From the NCBI GenBank assembly GCA_017524725.1, contig JAFXUZ010000096.1, positions 1 to 60,745 of the forward strand: a DNA stretch of 60,745 bases, given 5' to 3'. The notes below the pieces were generated by a model. That model was given only the letters and a program-made list of their open reading frames with translations, had not been told where the DNA came from and did no database searches. This stretch comes from Clostridia bacterium. GTDB lineage: Bacteria; Bacillota; Clostridia; Christensenellales; Aristaeellaceae. The translations under genes and the position numbers were made by a program. Positions 43,646-51,862 of this stretch are shown one piece after another. Position 1 is the stretch's first letter. Each line of letters opens with the position of its first letter.

Positions 43646-44791
43646 TCAAATTGTTTTTGCGGATCCGGGATCGCCCCCGCCGTGCTGCGTGCTGCGTGCT
43701 GCGGTCTCGACCTCGCGTTTGAACTTCGCCCTGAACGCGTCGGACACAAAGGGGCAGATATCATCCTCGACGGTGTTTTTCAGGCCGTCCATGGCGGTGG
43801 CTCCGGTCTCGTCATAGACGCCCTGCTTTTCCGCATTGCGAAGAAGGATCACGTTTTCCAGGGTGAAGATGGGATCAAGGTCAAAAGCCGCGGCCATCCG
43901 GACTGCCGTGCGCATGCTTTCTTCCGATTTTTCCGTAAGTCCCATGCCTTCCTGCAGGACGGCCAGGGTAAGGTAAAACAGGCTGGCGATCTTATCAACA
44001 TAGGCGTGCCGCGCCGGGTCTTCCTTGAGGCTTTCAAGAAAACGGATGGTCCATTCCGCCGCGAGGATCCCCCGGTCGTACCGGGCTGTGGAAATATAAT
44101 AGGAAACATATCCCGACATGGTGGTCATCATATCGCAGAGATGGCGGATAAAAGCCGTTTCCGTAAAATTGATCCCCTCCTCGGGCTTTTTTTCACGCAT
44201 GGTGTACAAACAGCCGATCCTTGCGTCGTTGCTGCCCGTAAAGTTGTTCTTTTTATATTCCTCGATGGCTTTAGGGTAGTTTTTCAGGGAGGAATAGCAC
44301 CCGGCGATCTCATCCCGCAAAATGGTTTCGTTGATCTCCGGGTGGTCCCGGTTCTGGGAAAGCAGGTCTATGGAGTGGCGAAAAAGGTCCAGCGCTTTTT
44401 TGATCGATTCATCCCGCTTGTACTGCACGCCGATCTGCTGGTTGACAAGCGCGGCCCCGCACACGATGCGGAAATGGTTGGGGAACTTTTTCAGGGCGTT
44501 ATCGTATTCCTCGGCGACCTTCCATATCGATTCCTCCTGGTCAAGGCTTTTGATCCTGTCCGCCTCCGCGTCCGCGTCGTTTCCCCGCATCGAAAAGCCG
44601 ATCAGCGCATCCACCGATACGTGAAAGAGCTCTGCGAGGTCCATGATGTACGAGAGATCCGGTTCAGAGCTTCCTCTTTCCCATTTGGAAACCGCACCCA
44701 GCGTGACGCCGAGCCGCTCCGCAAGCTGTTCCTGCGTAAATCCCAGGTCTTTGCGATAATTGCGGATATTTTCGGCCAGCTTGTTTTCCAT
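43646..44791 (-). CDS. XRE-family regulator with C-terminal TPR-like helices
   Basis: A 381-residue protein with an N-terminal Cro/C1 helix-turn-helix (IRNYRKDLGFTQEQLAERLGVTLGAVSKWERGSSEPD, residues 9-45). A long all-helical TPR-like region follows (DNALKKFPNHFRIVCGAALV, EYKKNNFTGSNDARIGCLY and similar). This resembles peptide-sensing regulators of the Rgg/PlcR style, but also generic helical XRE proteins of Clostridia. Start at 44791 with AGAGGGAG. It heads the tldD-tldE transcript (28-base gap) and is divergent from the radical-SAM locus, which it may control. Confidence 0.88.
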   Translation of the reverse strand: MENKLAENIRNYRKDLGFTQEQLAERLGVTLGAVSKWERGSSEPDLSYIMDLAELFHVSVDALIGFSMRGNDADAEADRIKSLDQEESIWKVAEEYDNALKKFPNHFRIVCGAALVNQQIGVQYKRDESIKKALDLFRHSIDLLSQNRDHPEINETILRDEIAGCYSSLKNYPKAIEEYKKNNFTGSNDARIGCLYTMREKKPEEGINFTETAFIRHLCDMMTTMSGYVSYYISTARYDRGILAAEWTIRFLESLKEDPARHAYVDKIASLFYLTLAVLQEGMGLTEKSEESMRTAVRMAAAFDLDPIFTLENVILLRNAEKQGVYDETGATAMDGLKNTVEDDICPFVSDAFRAKFKREVETAARSTQHGGGDPGSAKTI

Positions 44792-44936
44792 ATGCTCCCT
44801 CTTTCATTTCTTCCGGAGATCTTTGCGCCGCCTGTCAGGATCGCGCCTGAGCTGATTTGTTTTGTGGGGATCCGGTAATACATTCGTGTTTCCTCCCTTC
44901 CGGCTGCGCGGCAGCCCTCATGCCTGGTACACGATG

Positions 44937-44975
44937 ATTATATCCGGTCCCTTGTGCTTATTGAACACCTTGTTC
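44937..44975 (-). promoter_or_regulatory. Promoter and palindrome of the XRE-tldDE transcript
   Basis: Minus strand TTCAAT (44965-44960), a 17-base spacer and TATAAT (44942-44937). The palindrome GAACACCTTGTTC (44963-44975) overlaps the -35, as expected for an autoregulatory XRE operator. Confidence 0.6.
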
Positions 44976-45002
44976 GTATAGTTTGTCAATAATTTTTTCT
45001 AC

Positions 45003-45120
45003 GTATCGTAAAATCAGGCGTGAACAAGGGGTTATCAGGGGAACACCCACTGATGCCCCCCATTCGCAATTGTCCGGTTCGCTCTCTTTTGGTCATGTAG
45101 TTCATGCGTGAGCCGGGCTT
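45003..45120. repeat. Degenerate copy of the 290-395 structured repeat
   Basis: Same block order as 290-395: an ATCAGGGG/CTGAT hairpin (here with mismatches), TGATG-CCCCCC, a GCTC-TTTTG block, then ATGCGTGAGCC. Reads as an eroded family member in the intergenic space between the two divergent operons. Confidence 0.45.
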
Positions 45121-45136
45121 CATTCTGTTCCCTCCC

Positions 45137-45249
45137 TTGACAACACCCGGCGCCGCACTTAGAATTGTCCTTGAGATGGGGATCGCTTCGGCGAACAACA
45201 GAAACGCTTTTTTCGGCCGGCTGAAAAAGGAACTTATCCATCAGCCGGC
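45137..45249 (+). promoter_or_regulatory. Promoter and structured leader of the radical-SAM peptide locus
   Basis: A near-consensus promoter, TTGACA (45137-45142), 17 bases, TAGAAT (45160-45165). It gives a ~210-base untranslated leader containing the inverted repeat GCCGGCTG / CAGCCGGC (45216-45223 and 45242-45249). The hairpin could control expression. No gene is seen in the leader. Confidence 0.65.
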
Positions 45250-45381
45250 TTCCCCCTCCCGTCAAAGCTTGAAATGCGACGGTATGACGGAGCTGAACGA
45301 ATGGGCCGGTCCGGCCATGCATGATTTACAGCTGATACACCGGAGGGATCCGGGCAGTTACCGGAAAAGGAGAAACGCTTC

Positions 45382-46776
45382 GTGCCTTTACGCTACCTGA
45401 TCAGCCATCCGTACACCCTGCGGGGCTGGAAAAAGCTGCCCTGTGCGCTGCAGCACTATATCACCGGGAAAACGGAGTTTTTCCGGCGGGAGGATTATTT
45501 CCTGCTCCGGTGCTGCGACGGGCAGACGTCCATTGACCGCGGGAAGCTGGCGGAGGAAGAGATCAAACGGTACGACCATTGGCTGGAAAAAGGCTTTATC
45601 CACGAATGCGGGCCGGAGGACCGGCTGGCCCCTTATCAGGAATACCGGTTCTATCCCGTCCGGTTTAAAAACGAGGTGCAGTGGTCCATCACCGGACGGT
45701 GCAATTACCGCTGCCGCCACTGCTTCATGTCCGCCCCCCACGCGGCCCAGGGGGAACCCACCTGGGACCAGCTGATGATCATGCTGGACGCGTTTGACCG
45801 CTGCGGCATCCGCACGGTGCAGCTCACCGGCGGCGAGCCCCTGATACGCAGGGATTTCTGGCAGCTGACGGACGCGATCCGCGCAAAGAATATTTTTATC
45901 ACCGTCATCTACTCCAACGGCCTGCTGGTGACGGACGGATTCCTGGATGAAATGGAAAAACGCGGCATGCAGCCCAGCTTCCACTTCAGCTTCGACGGCG
46001 TGGGCCATCACGACTGGATGCGCGGCGTGACCGGCGCGGAAAAGACCGTGCTGGACGCCATGTGCCGCTGCCGGGAGCGGGGGTACGGTTTTTCCGCCTC
46101 CATGGCTCTTTGCCGGGAAAGCCTGGGCTCTATCCGGGAAAGCGTGGACCTGCTGGCCTCCCTGGGCTGCCGGGGATTGAAGATCGGCGCGGCCTCGCCC
46201 CAGGGGGAATGGCTGAACGAGCCGGCCCATTACCTGACCCGGGAGGAGACCTGGAACGCCTTCCTGGATTACATTCCCCAATACCTGGCCGACGGCAAGC
46301 CCATGCCTATCGGGTTGGAGGGGTTCTTCAACTGCGATCCGCCTGAAATGGAGCCCCGGGCCTATTTTGAAAAGGACGTGCCGGAGGACCGCTTCCCCAG
46401 GGCGCTGATGTGCGGCCACGTGCGCAGCGGCATGTACGTCAGCCCCCAGGGCCGGGTGCTGCCCTGCATGAGCATGGTGGGCGGCGCCTTCGAGCAGCGG
46501 TTCCCCAGCATGCTGGAAACGCCGCTGGAAAAGATCCTGGGCGATTCCCTGTACATGGACATCATCAACGCCCGGGTCAGCGATTTCATGGCCCACAATC
46601 CCGCATGCGCGGCGTGCGAACACCGCTGCGCCTGCTGCGGCGGGTGCAGGGCCATCGCTGTGCGGGACGGCTCTGCCGATCACCTCAAGCCGGACCCTGT
46701 CGCCTGCGCCTATTTCAGGGACGGCTGGAAAGCGAAAAAGGACGCCCTGCTGGAAAGCCTGGGCGTAACCGAATAA
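45382..46776 (+). CDS. Radical SAM/SPASM peptide maturase
   Basis: A 464-residue maturase. The N-terminal ~95 residues include a hydrophobic/aromatic segment and a KLAEEEIKRYDHWLEKGFI helix that may be a PqqD-like peptide-binding element. The radical-SAM barrel follows with Cys107-x3-Cys111-x2-Cys114 (CNYRCRHC), the QLTGGEPLIRRDFW strand and FSFDGVGHHDWMRG. The C-terminal SPASM region is Cys-rich (CGHVRSGMYVSPQGRVLPC, CAACEHRCACCGGC). Start is GTG at 45382 with AAAGGAG. The two genes after it encode double-glycine-leader peptides, its likely substrates. The modification type cannot be read from sequence. Confidence 0.9.
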   Translation: MPLRYLISHPYTLRGWKKLPCALQHYITGKTEFFRREDYFLLRCCDGQTSIDRGKLAEEEIKRYDHWLEKGFIHECGPEDRLAPYQEYRFYPVRFKNEVQWSITGRCNYRCRHCFMSAPHAAQGEPTWDQLMIMLDAFDRCGIRTVQLTGGEPLIRRDFWQLTDAIRAKNIFITVIYSNGLLVTDGFLDEMEKRGMQPSFHFSFDGVGHHDWMRGVTGAEKTVLDAMCRCRERGYGFSASMALCRESLGSIRESVDLLASLGCRGLKIGAASPQGEWLNEPAHYLTREETWNAFLDYIPQYLADGKPMPIGLEGFFNCDPPEMEPRAYFEKDVPEDRFPRALMCGHVRSGMYVSPQGRVLPCMSMVGGAFEQRFPSMLETPLEKILGDSLYMDIINARVSDFMAHNPACAACEHRCACCGGCRAIAVRDGSADHLKPDPVACAYFRDGWKAKKDALLESLGVTE

Positions 46777-46789
46777 AGGAGGAAAAACC

Positions 46790-47251
46790 ATGGAAATCAC
46801 AAAGGAACTGAGGGAAAAGCTGTTGAACGCGAACAGCCCGGAAGAGGTGAAGGCTCTGTTTGACGGTCAGGCCACGGAGGAAGAAGCGGCCCGGGCATGG
46901 TATGAGATCCAAAAGAGCCGTGGCCCCGGAGACCTTGAAAAAGTGGACGACGACGAAATGGAAGCCGTAGCCGGAGGCGCATGGTGCGCTTTCCTGGGAA
47001 AATACGAACAAGCCAAGGACGGAAGGGACGTCGGATGTGTTTTCGTTGATTATTCCGACTGGAATGAAGCCAACGAAAAAATCTGTCCAAATGGCAACGC
47101 AGCGGACGGCTGGAATCACAAATGGGAAAAAGTAAATCAATACAGGAACAGTCAAGGTCTGGGTATGGCCACGCTTCAGTGCACAAAATGCGGCAAACGA
47201 AAGAAAATTACACACGACTACTCTGATCCTATGTTTGGCGCTCCTATGTAA
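46790..47251 (+). CDS. Candidate RiPP precursor with double-glycine leader, Cys-bearing core
   Basis: A 153-residue peptide starting 13 bases after the maturase stop with AAAGGAGG. Residues 1-63 are an acidic helical leader of the Nif11-like style (KELREKLLNANSPEEVKALF) ending DLEKVDDDEMEAVAGG. The ~90-residue core AWCAFLGKYEQ... has five Cys, two of them in a zinc-ribbon-like CTKCGKRKK near the end, many Trp/Asn/Asp and no similarity to known peptides that I recognise. Cleavage after GG is expected. A terminator hairpin follows. Confidence 0.78.
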   Translation: MEITKELREKLLNANSPEEVKALFDGQATEEEAARAWYEIQKSRGPGDLEKVDDDEMEAVAGGAWCAFLGKYEQAKDGRDVGCVFVDYSDWNEANEKICPNGNAADGWNHKWEKVNQYRNSQGLGMATLQCTKCGKRKKITHDYSDPMFGAPM

Positions 47252-47295
47252 GCATTAGTAAGAGAATTCAGGAAGCAATGCCTATAAAAAATTCG

Positions 47296-47325
47296 GGACG
47301 GTACTGCCGTCCTTTTCTTTTTCCT
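47296..47325 (+). terminator. Terminator between the two precursor genes
   Basis: GGACGG / CCGTCC stem with a TACTG loop, followed by TTTTCTTTTT. It probably reduces read-through to the second precursor. Confidence 0.8.
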
Positions 47326-47380
47326 CGTATCAAAAAACGTGAAATGAATGAAAGAAAGAAGAAGTAAGGAGAGAACGAAA

Positions 47381-47695
47381 ATGAAAAAGAACATGATCAA
47401 AAAAGGAACGATGGACCGCATTGAACTGAGCGCGGACCTGCTTGACGGCATTACGGGCGGGGAATGGGGATATTATGTTGGGTCCGACGGGATTCCCTGC
47501 CGCACCGATGGGAAGCGCCTCGTCCCGATGGCTCCCGGAATGGGCTATCCGCCGAAGCCGACTGAGTGCCCGATGAAGAACCCGATGCTGGACCCGAGGA
47601 TCAACCCGCTGATGGACCCGACTGTCGAGTGCACCTGGGACCCGGTAAACCAGACATGGCATCGCAGGCCCATCACTCCCACGGTGGTCGAATGA
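47381..47695 (+). CDS. Second candidate RiPP precursor, Pro/Met-rich core
   Basis: A 104-residue peptide. The leader (MKKNMIKKGTMDRIELSADLLDGITGG) ends in a double glycine. The core begins EWGYYVGSDGIPC and is rich in Pro, Met and Asp, with a PxxDPxxNPLMDP pattern and three Cys. It is unlike the first precursor in everything but the GG leader. Start at 47381 is chosen for the TAAGGAG site; the longer frame from 47348 has none. Assignment rests on the leader and its position behind the SPASM maturase. Confidence 0.68.
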   Translation: MKKNMIKKGTMDRIELSADLLDGITGGEWGYYVGSDGIPCRTDGKRLVPMAPGMGYPPKPTECPMKNPMLDPRINPLMDPTVECTWDPVNQTWHRRPITPTVVE

Positions 47696-47703
47696 CATTA
47701 TGA

Positions 47704-47764
47704 CGCGCCTCCTGAAGGTCTTGACCGGCACAAAAGCCGCCTGGATCCCGGGAGGCGCTTTTTT
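47704..47764 (+). terminator. Terminator with alternative pairings after the peptide locus
   Basis: GCGCCTCC (47704-47711) can pair with GGAGGCGC (47751-47758) just ahead of six T. A closer CGCCT/AGGCG pairing (47738-47757) competes with it. Confidence 0.7.
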
Positions 47765-47914
47765 ATGCATATTATACGGCATGCCTTTTTTTGATCCGCA
47801 CTGCCATTTTTGCCGGGAGGTCGTATATACATATGGGAGCTGAAAAATGCCCCGAAACAAAAAAAGAACCCTGCGCTTTGCGCAGTACCGAAAGATGAAT
47901 TGGAGGAAACCACA

Positions 47915-48517
47915 ATGACCAAACGTTTTGTTTCTATCATACTCGCAGTCCTGACTCTGATGCTCGCCGTATGTGTTCCCGCCGCCCTGGCCGGCGAAGA
48001 AGGCCCCAACGCCCACGCGGGTTACTACTATGTGAAGACCGGCAACGGTAAAACCCTGAACGTCCGCGACAACCCCAACGGCAAGGTCGTCGGATCCCTT
48101 AAATACGGCACCCGCGTTTATGTGGACGCCTTTTCCGACTCCGAATGGGCCCTGATCACCTACAGGTATGACAACGGCCACGGAAAGAACGATTACGCCG
48201 CTTACGTGTCCACCCGCTTCCTGGTGAAGAATGTCCCCGGCAAGTACCAGGGCGCCTCTTCCGCCAAGTCCGCCAGCGAAGTCCTGCGCACCGAAAAGCA
48301 GGTCGCCAATCCCTACACCATCGTGTCCCGTCCCGTGCGTTCCACCGGCTGGGTGAACCTGCGCAGGGCCCCCTCCACGGACGCGAAGGTCCTTACCAAG
48401 TGCTACACGGGCAAGACGCTGACGGTGCTGGCCGAACTGAATGGCTGGTTCAAGGTGGAAGACATCCCCACCGGCATCATCGGCTACATCAGCAGCAAGT
48501 ACGTGTCCAGGCTGTAA
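47915..48517 (+). CDS. Secreted protein with two SH3b domains
   Basis: A 200-residue exported protein: signal peptide (~1-26, VCVPAALAGEE), SH3b domain 1 (~35-100, KTLNVRDNPNGKVVGSLKYGTRVYV), a Ser/Lys linker, and SH3b domain 2 (~135-200, GWVNLRRAPSTDAKVLTKCYTGKTLTVLAELNGWFKV). SH3b domains bind peptidoglycan cross-bridges or other wall ligands. No catalytic domain is attached. Start at 47915 with TGGAGG. Confidence 0.9.
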   Translation: MTKRFVSIILAVLTLMLAVCVPAALAGEEGPNAHAGYYYVKTGNGKTLNVRDNPNGKVVGSLKYGTRVYVDAFSDSEWALITYRYDNGHGKNDYAAYVSTRFLVKNVPGKYQGASSAKSASEVLRTEKQVANPYTIVSRPVRSTGWVNLRRAPSTDAKVLTKCYTGKTLTVLAELNGWFKVEDIPTGIIGYISSKYVSRL

Positions 48518-48537
48518 TCAGCAGGGCATGGCAAAAT

Positions 48538-48573
48538 GCGGCCCCTTCCGGGAAAATGCCCGGAAGGGGCCGC
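48538..48573. terminator. 15-bp perfect hairpin between convergent genes
   Basis: GCGGCCCCTTCCGGG pairs perfectly with 48559-48573 around a 6-base loop. No strong T-run, but its position between two convergent stops fits bidirectional termination. Confidence 0.75.
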
Positions 48574-48599
48574 TTGCGTCCTGCCGGTTCCACGCGGGC

Positions 48600-50546
48600 T
48601 TATTCCGCGCTTCTTTCCGGCAGCAGCAGGGGCATATATACGCCGCCCTGCACGCTGCGGGCGATGAAGGCCACATAGCGGCCGGTTTTGGTATCGTACC
48701 AGTCGGAAAAAGGAACGCGGGAGGGGCTGGAGCGAAGGTAATGGGCCAGCGGGGCGATCAGCTGCCGGAATACTGCCCGGTCCGGGGCCATGGAAGCCGA
48801 CCACACCTGCCAGTCGGATTTGGTGTAGTCCGCCCGGGAATCCAGGGGCAGGCCGAATTCGTTGATGCGGGGGAGGTAGCTGCGGGTCTCTCTGTCATAA
48901 AAATCCCGCGGCAGGAGATCCAGGCCCAGCACGGCGTCCCACACCAGGTTATACTTCATGCTCCATCCGGTCCCGTCGAAGGTGAGGGCCGTGGCGTCCG
49001 GCGTTTTCGCCCGGTCGAGCCAGTCTGCGGCCATGGTTTTCGCCCGCTTTTCCCATCGGTCCGCTTCATCGCGCTTTCCCAGCCGGCGCAGTATCCGGGC
49101 ATAGCAGGCGATGCCCACGATGGCCTTGGCGGACAGGTTCACGTTGCGGGCCAGGTGTCCGGCAAAGTCGTCGGTGCAAAGCTGTTCGCCCGGGTCTTCG
49201 CCGTGGGTATCCAGGTAGCGTGCCCATTTTTCCAGGAGGGGCGCGTAACAACGGATCAGGTCCTCCTTTGCACCGAAGGAAGCGGCGGCTTCCAGCATGA
49301 TGAGCATATTGCCGCATTCCTCCACCGGCATCTGGTAGCGGATGTCGTACACGTCCGCCCCGGCGGGGTACAGGTAAAAGGGCAGCGGAACAGCGCCGTT
49401 CGGCAGCGGGGACCTGGCGGCGTACACCTGGCCGGTGGCGTAGGGATAGCGGCCCACGTCATGGGGCGCGAAGTCCTGCTGCCATACGGGGAGGGAGGCG
49501 AAGCGCAGCACGGGGCGGCAGAGGGCGTTGACCAGCTCCGGACAGAATTTCAGGAACAGGGGAACGGAAGGATAGCTCACGTCCACCGTGCCGATGCAGC
49601 CGTTGGAATCGTTTTCCTTGGAAAGGAAGCACATTTCCCCCTCCGGCGTTGCGATCAGCTTGTGGGCGGCGAAGGTGTGCCGCCAGGCGGCGGAGGCAAT
49701 GATGGCGTAATCCTCCCCGCCGACGGCGCGGGCTTCGGAAAGCACCTTTTCGTCCAGGGCGGCGCAGGCGGCATAAAAATCGTTGTGCCGCCGGGCGAAC
49801 TCCGAAAGGGCCTGGGGAAGGGTCTTTCCGTCCCGCAGGCCCCAGGCCTTGCAGCAGGAGCCGAAATACTGGACGGAGGCGACGTCGTCGTAGCCCAGCA
49901 TCAGGAAGCCCTTTGCGGGGCTGCTCCCGACGATGGCTTCCGCGGAAAACCGCAGGCCGTCGGGCTCCAATTCCACGCTGTCTTCCGAAGCCATGTACAG
50001 ATAGCCCCAGTCCATGGTGATGTGGTCGCCGGAATGGCCCAGCACCCGCTGCTGCGACCGGCCGATGAACGCCATGCGGAGCGGTCCGCAGGAAAAACTG
50101 CCGCCCTGCAGGGGCGGCTGGGCCGCGCCGTCATAGCAAAGGGCCGCGGAGGCGAAGAAACGCAAGGTTACCTTGTGCTCCCTTCCGTCCGTGGAAACGA
50201 GGGAATGATCCATGAACGTGATGGGCGTGGACAGGGCGTCCGGGTCGTCCGGAAGGGCGGGGGACCAGAAGGTGACCGTCAGCTCCACGCCCCCGGCCTC
50301 CATGACACTTACCGTGCGGGTGGGCGTAACGTGCAGCGCTTTGGTCTGCATGGACGGGCGGGAGCTTTGCCCCAGGAAAACATATTCCTTCCCGTCTATC
50401 GTGATGTGCCCGTCCAGGTGCTTGGGCGCGCCGGACCAGTGAACGGGCTGTGCGGATGTCAGGGTGTCTCCCGGCAGCCAGATAGAAAAATAGGGGTCGT
50501 TTGCAATCAGCGGCAAAGCGGGAAGGCGGTCCAAAGTTGTGTTCAT
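48600..50546 (-). CDS. Glutaminase-like protein (DUF5127/DUF4965/DUF1793 family)
   Basis: A 648-residue cytoplasmic protein with the three-part architecture of fungal-type glutaminase GtaA homologues. The N-terminal beta region is LPLIANDPYFSIWLPGDTLTSAQPVHWSG..., then a linker domain, then an (alpha/alpha)6-barrel. The barrel shows CFLSKENDSNGCIGTVDVSYPSVPLFLKF, APHDVGRYPYATGQVY, MPVEECGNMLIML, DFAGHLARNVNLSAKAIVGI, WSMKYNLVWDAVLGLDLLP and DSRADYTKSDWQVWSA. Bacterial members may act on glycans instead; the true substrate is unknown. There is no signal peptide. Start is ATG at 50546 with AGGAGG; a GTG two codons earlier is too close. Confidence 0.85.
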   Translation of the reverse strand: MNTTLDRLPALPLIANDPYFSIWLPGDTLTSAQPVHWSGAPKHLDGHITIDGKEYVFLGQSSRPSMQTKALHVTPTRTVSVMEAGGVELTVTFWSPALPDDPDALSTPITFMDHSLVSTDGREHKVTLRFFASAALCYDGAAQPPLQGGSFSCGPLRMAFIGRSQQRVLGHSGDHITMDWGYLYMASEDSVELEPDGLRFSAEAIVGSSPAKGFLMLGYDDVASVQYFGSCCKAWGLRDGKTLPQALSEFARRHNDFYAACAALDEKVLSEARAVGGEDYAIIASAAWRHTFAAHKLIATPEGEMCFLSKENDSNGCIGTVDVSYPSVPLFLKFCPELVNALCRPVLRFASLPVWQQDFAPHDVGRYPYATGQVYAARSPLPNGAVPLPFYLYPAGADVYDIRYQMPVEECGNMLIMLEAAASFGAKEDLIRCYAPLLEKWARYLDTHGEDPGEQLCTDDFAGHLARNVNLSAKAIVGIACYARILRRLGKRDEADRWEKRAKTMAADWLDRAKTPDATALTFDGTGWSMKYNLVWDAVLGLDLLPRDFYDRETRSYLPRINEFGLPLDSRADYTKSDWQVWSASMAPDRAVFRQLIAPLAHYLRSSPSRVPFSDWYDTKTGRYVAFIARSVQGGVYMPLLLPERSAE

Positions 50547-50599
50547 GCGCACCTCCTGTGATGAACGGTGATTTGCTTAAGACATACATTAGTATAGTA

Positions 50600-50631
50600 C
50601 AAAAACGGCGGATATGCGAACGGATATCCGC
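50600..50631 (-). terminator. Terminator after the truncated solute-binding gene
   Basis: Minus strand stem GCGGATAT / ATATCCGC followed by CGTTTTTG, 22 bases past the stop at 50654. Confidence 0.75.
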
Positions 50632-50653
50632 AATTCCGCCGTGCCGCAAATGA

Positions 50654-51241
50654 CTAGTAACGTACGCCGTCAAAGCCGTTGAAGTTGTTGTTGTGGTGGC
50701 CGGTGGCTTCGTACACCTTGCGGGACAGTTCGGCCAGTTCTTCGATGGTGGGCTCCATGGGCATCACGACCCCGGCCTGGTCCAGGACATCCTTGCGGTA
50801 CATGGTGACCAGGGCGTTGGTGCCGGTGGACAGCGCGTATACCTCATCCCCGCCGCACTTGCCGGCGTCGATGACGCCCTGCGCCACGTCGGAAATATCT
50901 ATCGCGCCGCTCTCAAAGTAGGGGTTGAGCACTTCCAGCACGCCGGCCTGGGAATACTGGGCCAGGTAGGCGTGGTCCATCTGGATCACGTCCGGCAGGA
51001 CGCCGCCGGCGATCTGGGTGGCCACTTTCTCCCAATAGCCGTCCCAGGAGGTGTATTCCGCTTCGATCTTGATGTCCGGGTTCTTCTCCATGAATTTTTC
51101 AATGGCGGCCATGGTCAGGTCGTGCCTTGTCTGGCTGCCCCACCACAGGATGCGCAGGGTAACGGGGTCGTCCGCGCCGGCCGCGGGGAGGAGGGCAACG
51201 AGCATCAGGAGGGCAAGCAGAAATGATGAGAAACGTTTCAT
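50654..51241 (-). pseudogene. Truncated sugar-type extracellular solute-binding protein
   Basis: 195 codons with a signal peptide (~1-23) and the N-lobe of a family 1 solute-binding protein: VTLRILWWGSQTRHDLTMAAIEKFMEKNPDIKIEAEY, GGVLPDVIQMDHAYLAQYSQAGVLEVL, YALSTGTNALVTMYRKDVLDQAG. Family members have roughly 400-450 residues, so the second half is gone. The frame stops at TAG after NGFDGVRY, and a terminator follows at once. No permease genes are present. It is probably a decayed piece of an ABC importer once served by the msmX ATPase. Confidence 0.8.
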
Positions 51242-51703
51242 TGTGTTACCTCCAATTCTATTTTTGTTTCGATACCGTAATTATAAATTAGGGAGCGATA
51301 ATTAACGATGTCATATCCGGTAAAAATACAGCCAAACAGAAAAATACTGCGCGGCCCATGGCCGACGCCGAGACCAAAGCCGACAAGGTCAACCGGGCCG
51401 GCTTTGAAGCCCGGGCCGCAAACATTGAAGGCCGGTTTGCAAGCGTACACCAACCTGTACAAGGTGATGGCCGCTTCCATCCAGAGGGCTGAATAACAGG
51501 GAAAAACAGAAAAGTAAGAAAACGGAAAAAGGATGACAGAATTGCCGCCCCTTCCGGGAAAGAATCCTGGGAGGGGCTGGAGCGGTTTGCGCAGTCTTTC
51601 AGTTCGATCTTTTATGTTTTTTCCATCGTGTAGCTTTTATACTATAAAATTCTTTATGGAAGTTTGTTGCATCAGATTAAACCGTTTAATTCTGTCATAT
51701 TCG
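51242..51703. other. Intergenic region at the edge of the AT-rich island
   Basis: No convincing gene. 51353-51497 is GC-rich with short open frames in two phases (one ending AYTNLYKVMAASIQRAE) and looks like a coding remnant. From about 51600 the composition turns clearly AT-rich. A minus-strand TATAAT (51285-51280) could serve the truncated solute-binding gene. Confidence 0.4.
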
Positions 51704-51732
51704 TTGCGCGACCAATCAATTTGTGGTATAAA
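51704..51732 (+). promoter_or_regulatory. Probable promoter of the first HNH gene
   Basis: TTGCGC (51704-51709), a 17-base spacer and TATAAA (51727-51732), giving a ~125-base leader. A second candidate, TTGAGC-18-TATGAT (51800-51829), lies closer to the gene. Confidence 0.45.
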
Positions 51733-51862
51733 ATTATAATGGTAAGAAATTGTACAAATCATTGATTTCATTGGCAGTGTTTATGTTGGCAGCATATGTT
51801 GAGCAATACTATTGAAGCAGGGTATGATTGCTATGCCTATAGTATGGTAAAGGATGATGAGT

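Noticed and set aside
48441..50561. 706-codon plus-strand open frame across the glutaminase-like gene
   Set aside because: Gly/Val/Arg-rich antisense translation; the minus strand has a coherent three-domain protein with a good ribosome site.
51308..51496. 62-codon open frame with Pro/Lys-rich N-terminus
   Set aside because: No ribosome site, competing frames look equally coding-like, and it probably belongs to a degraded remnant.
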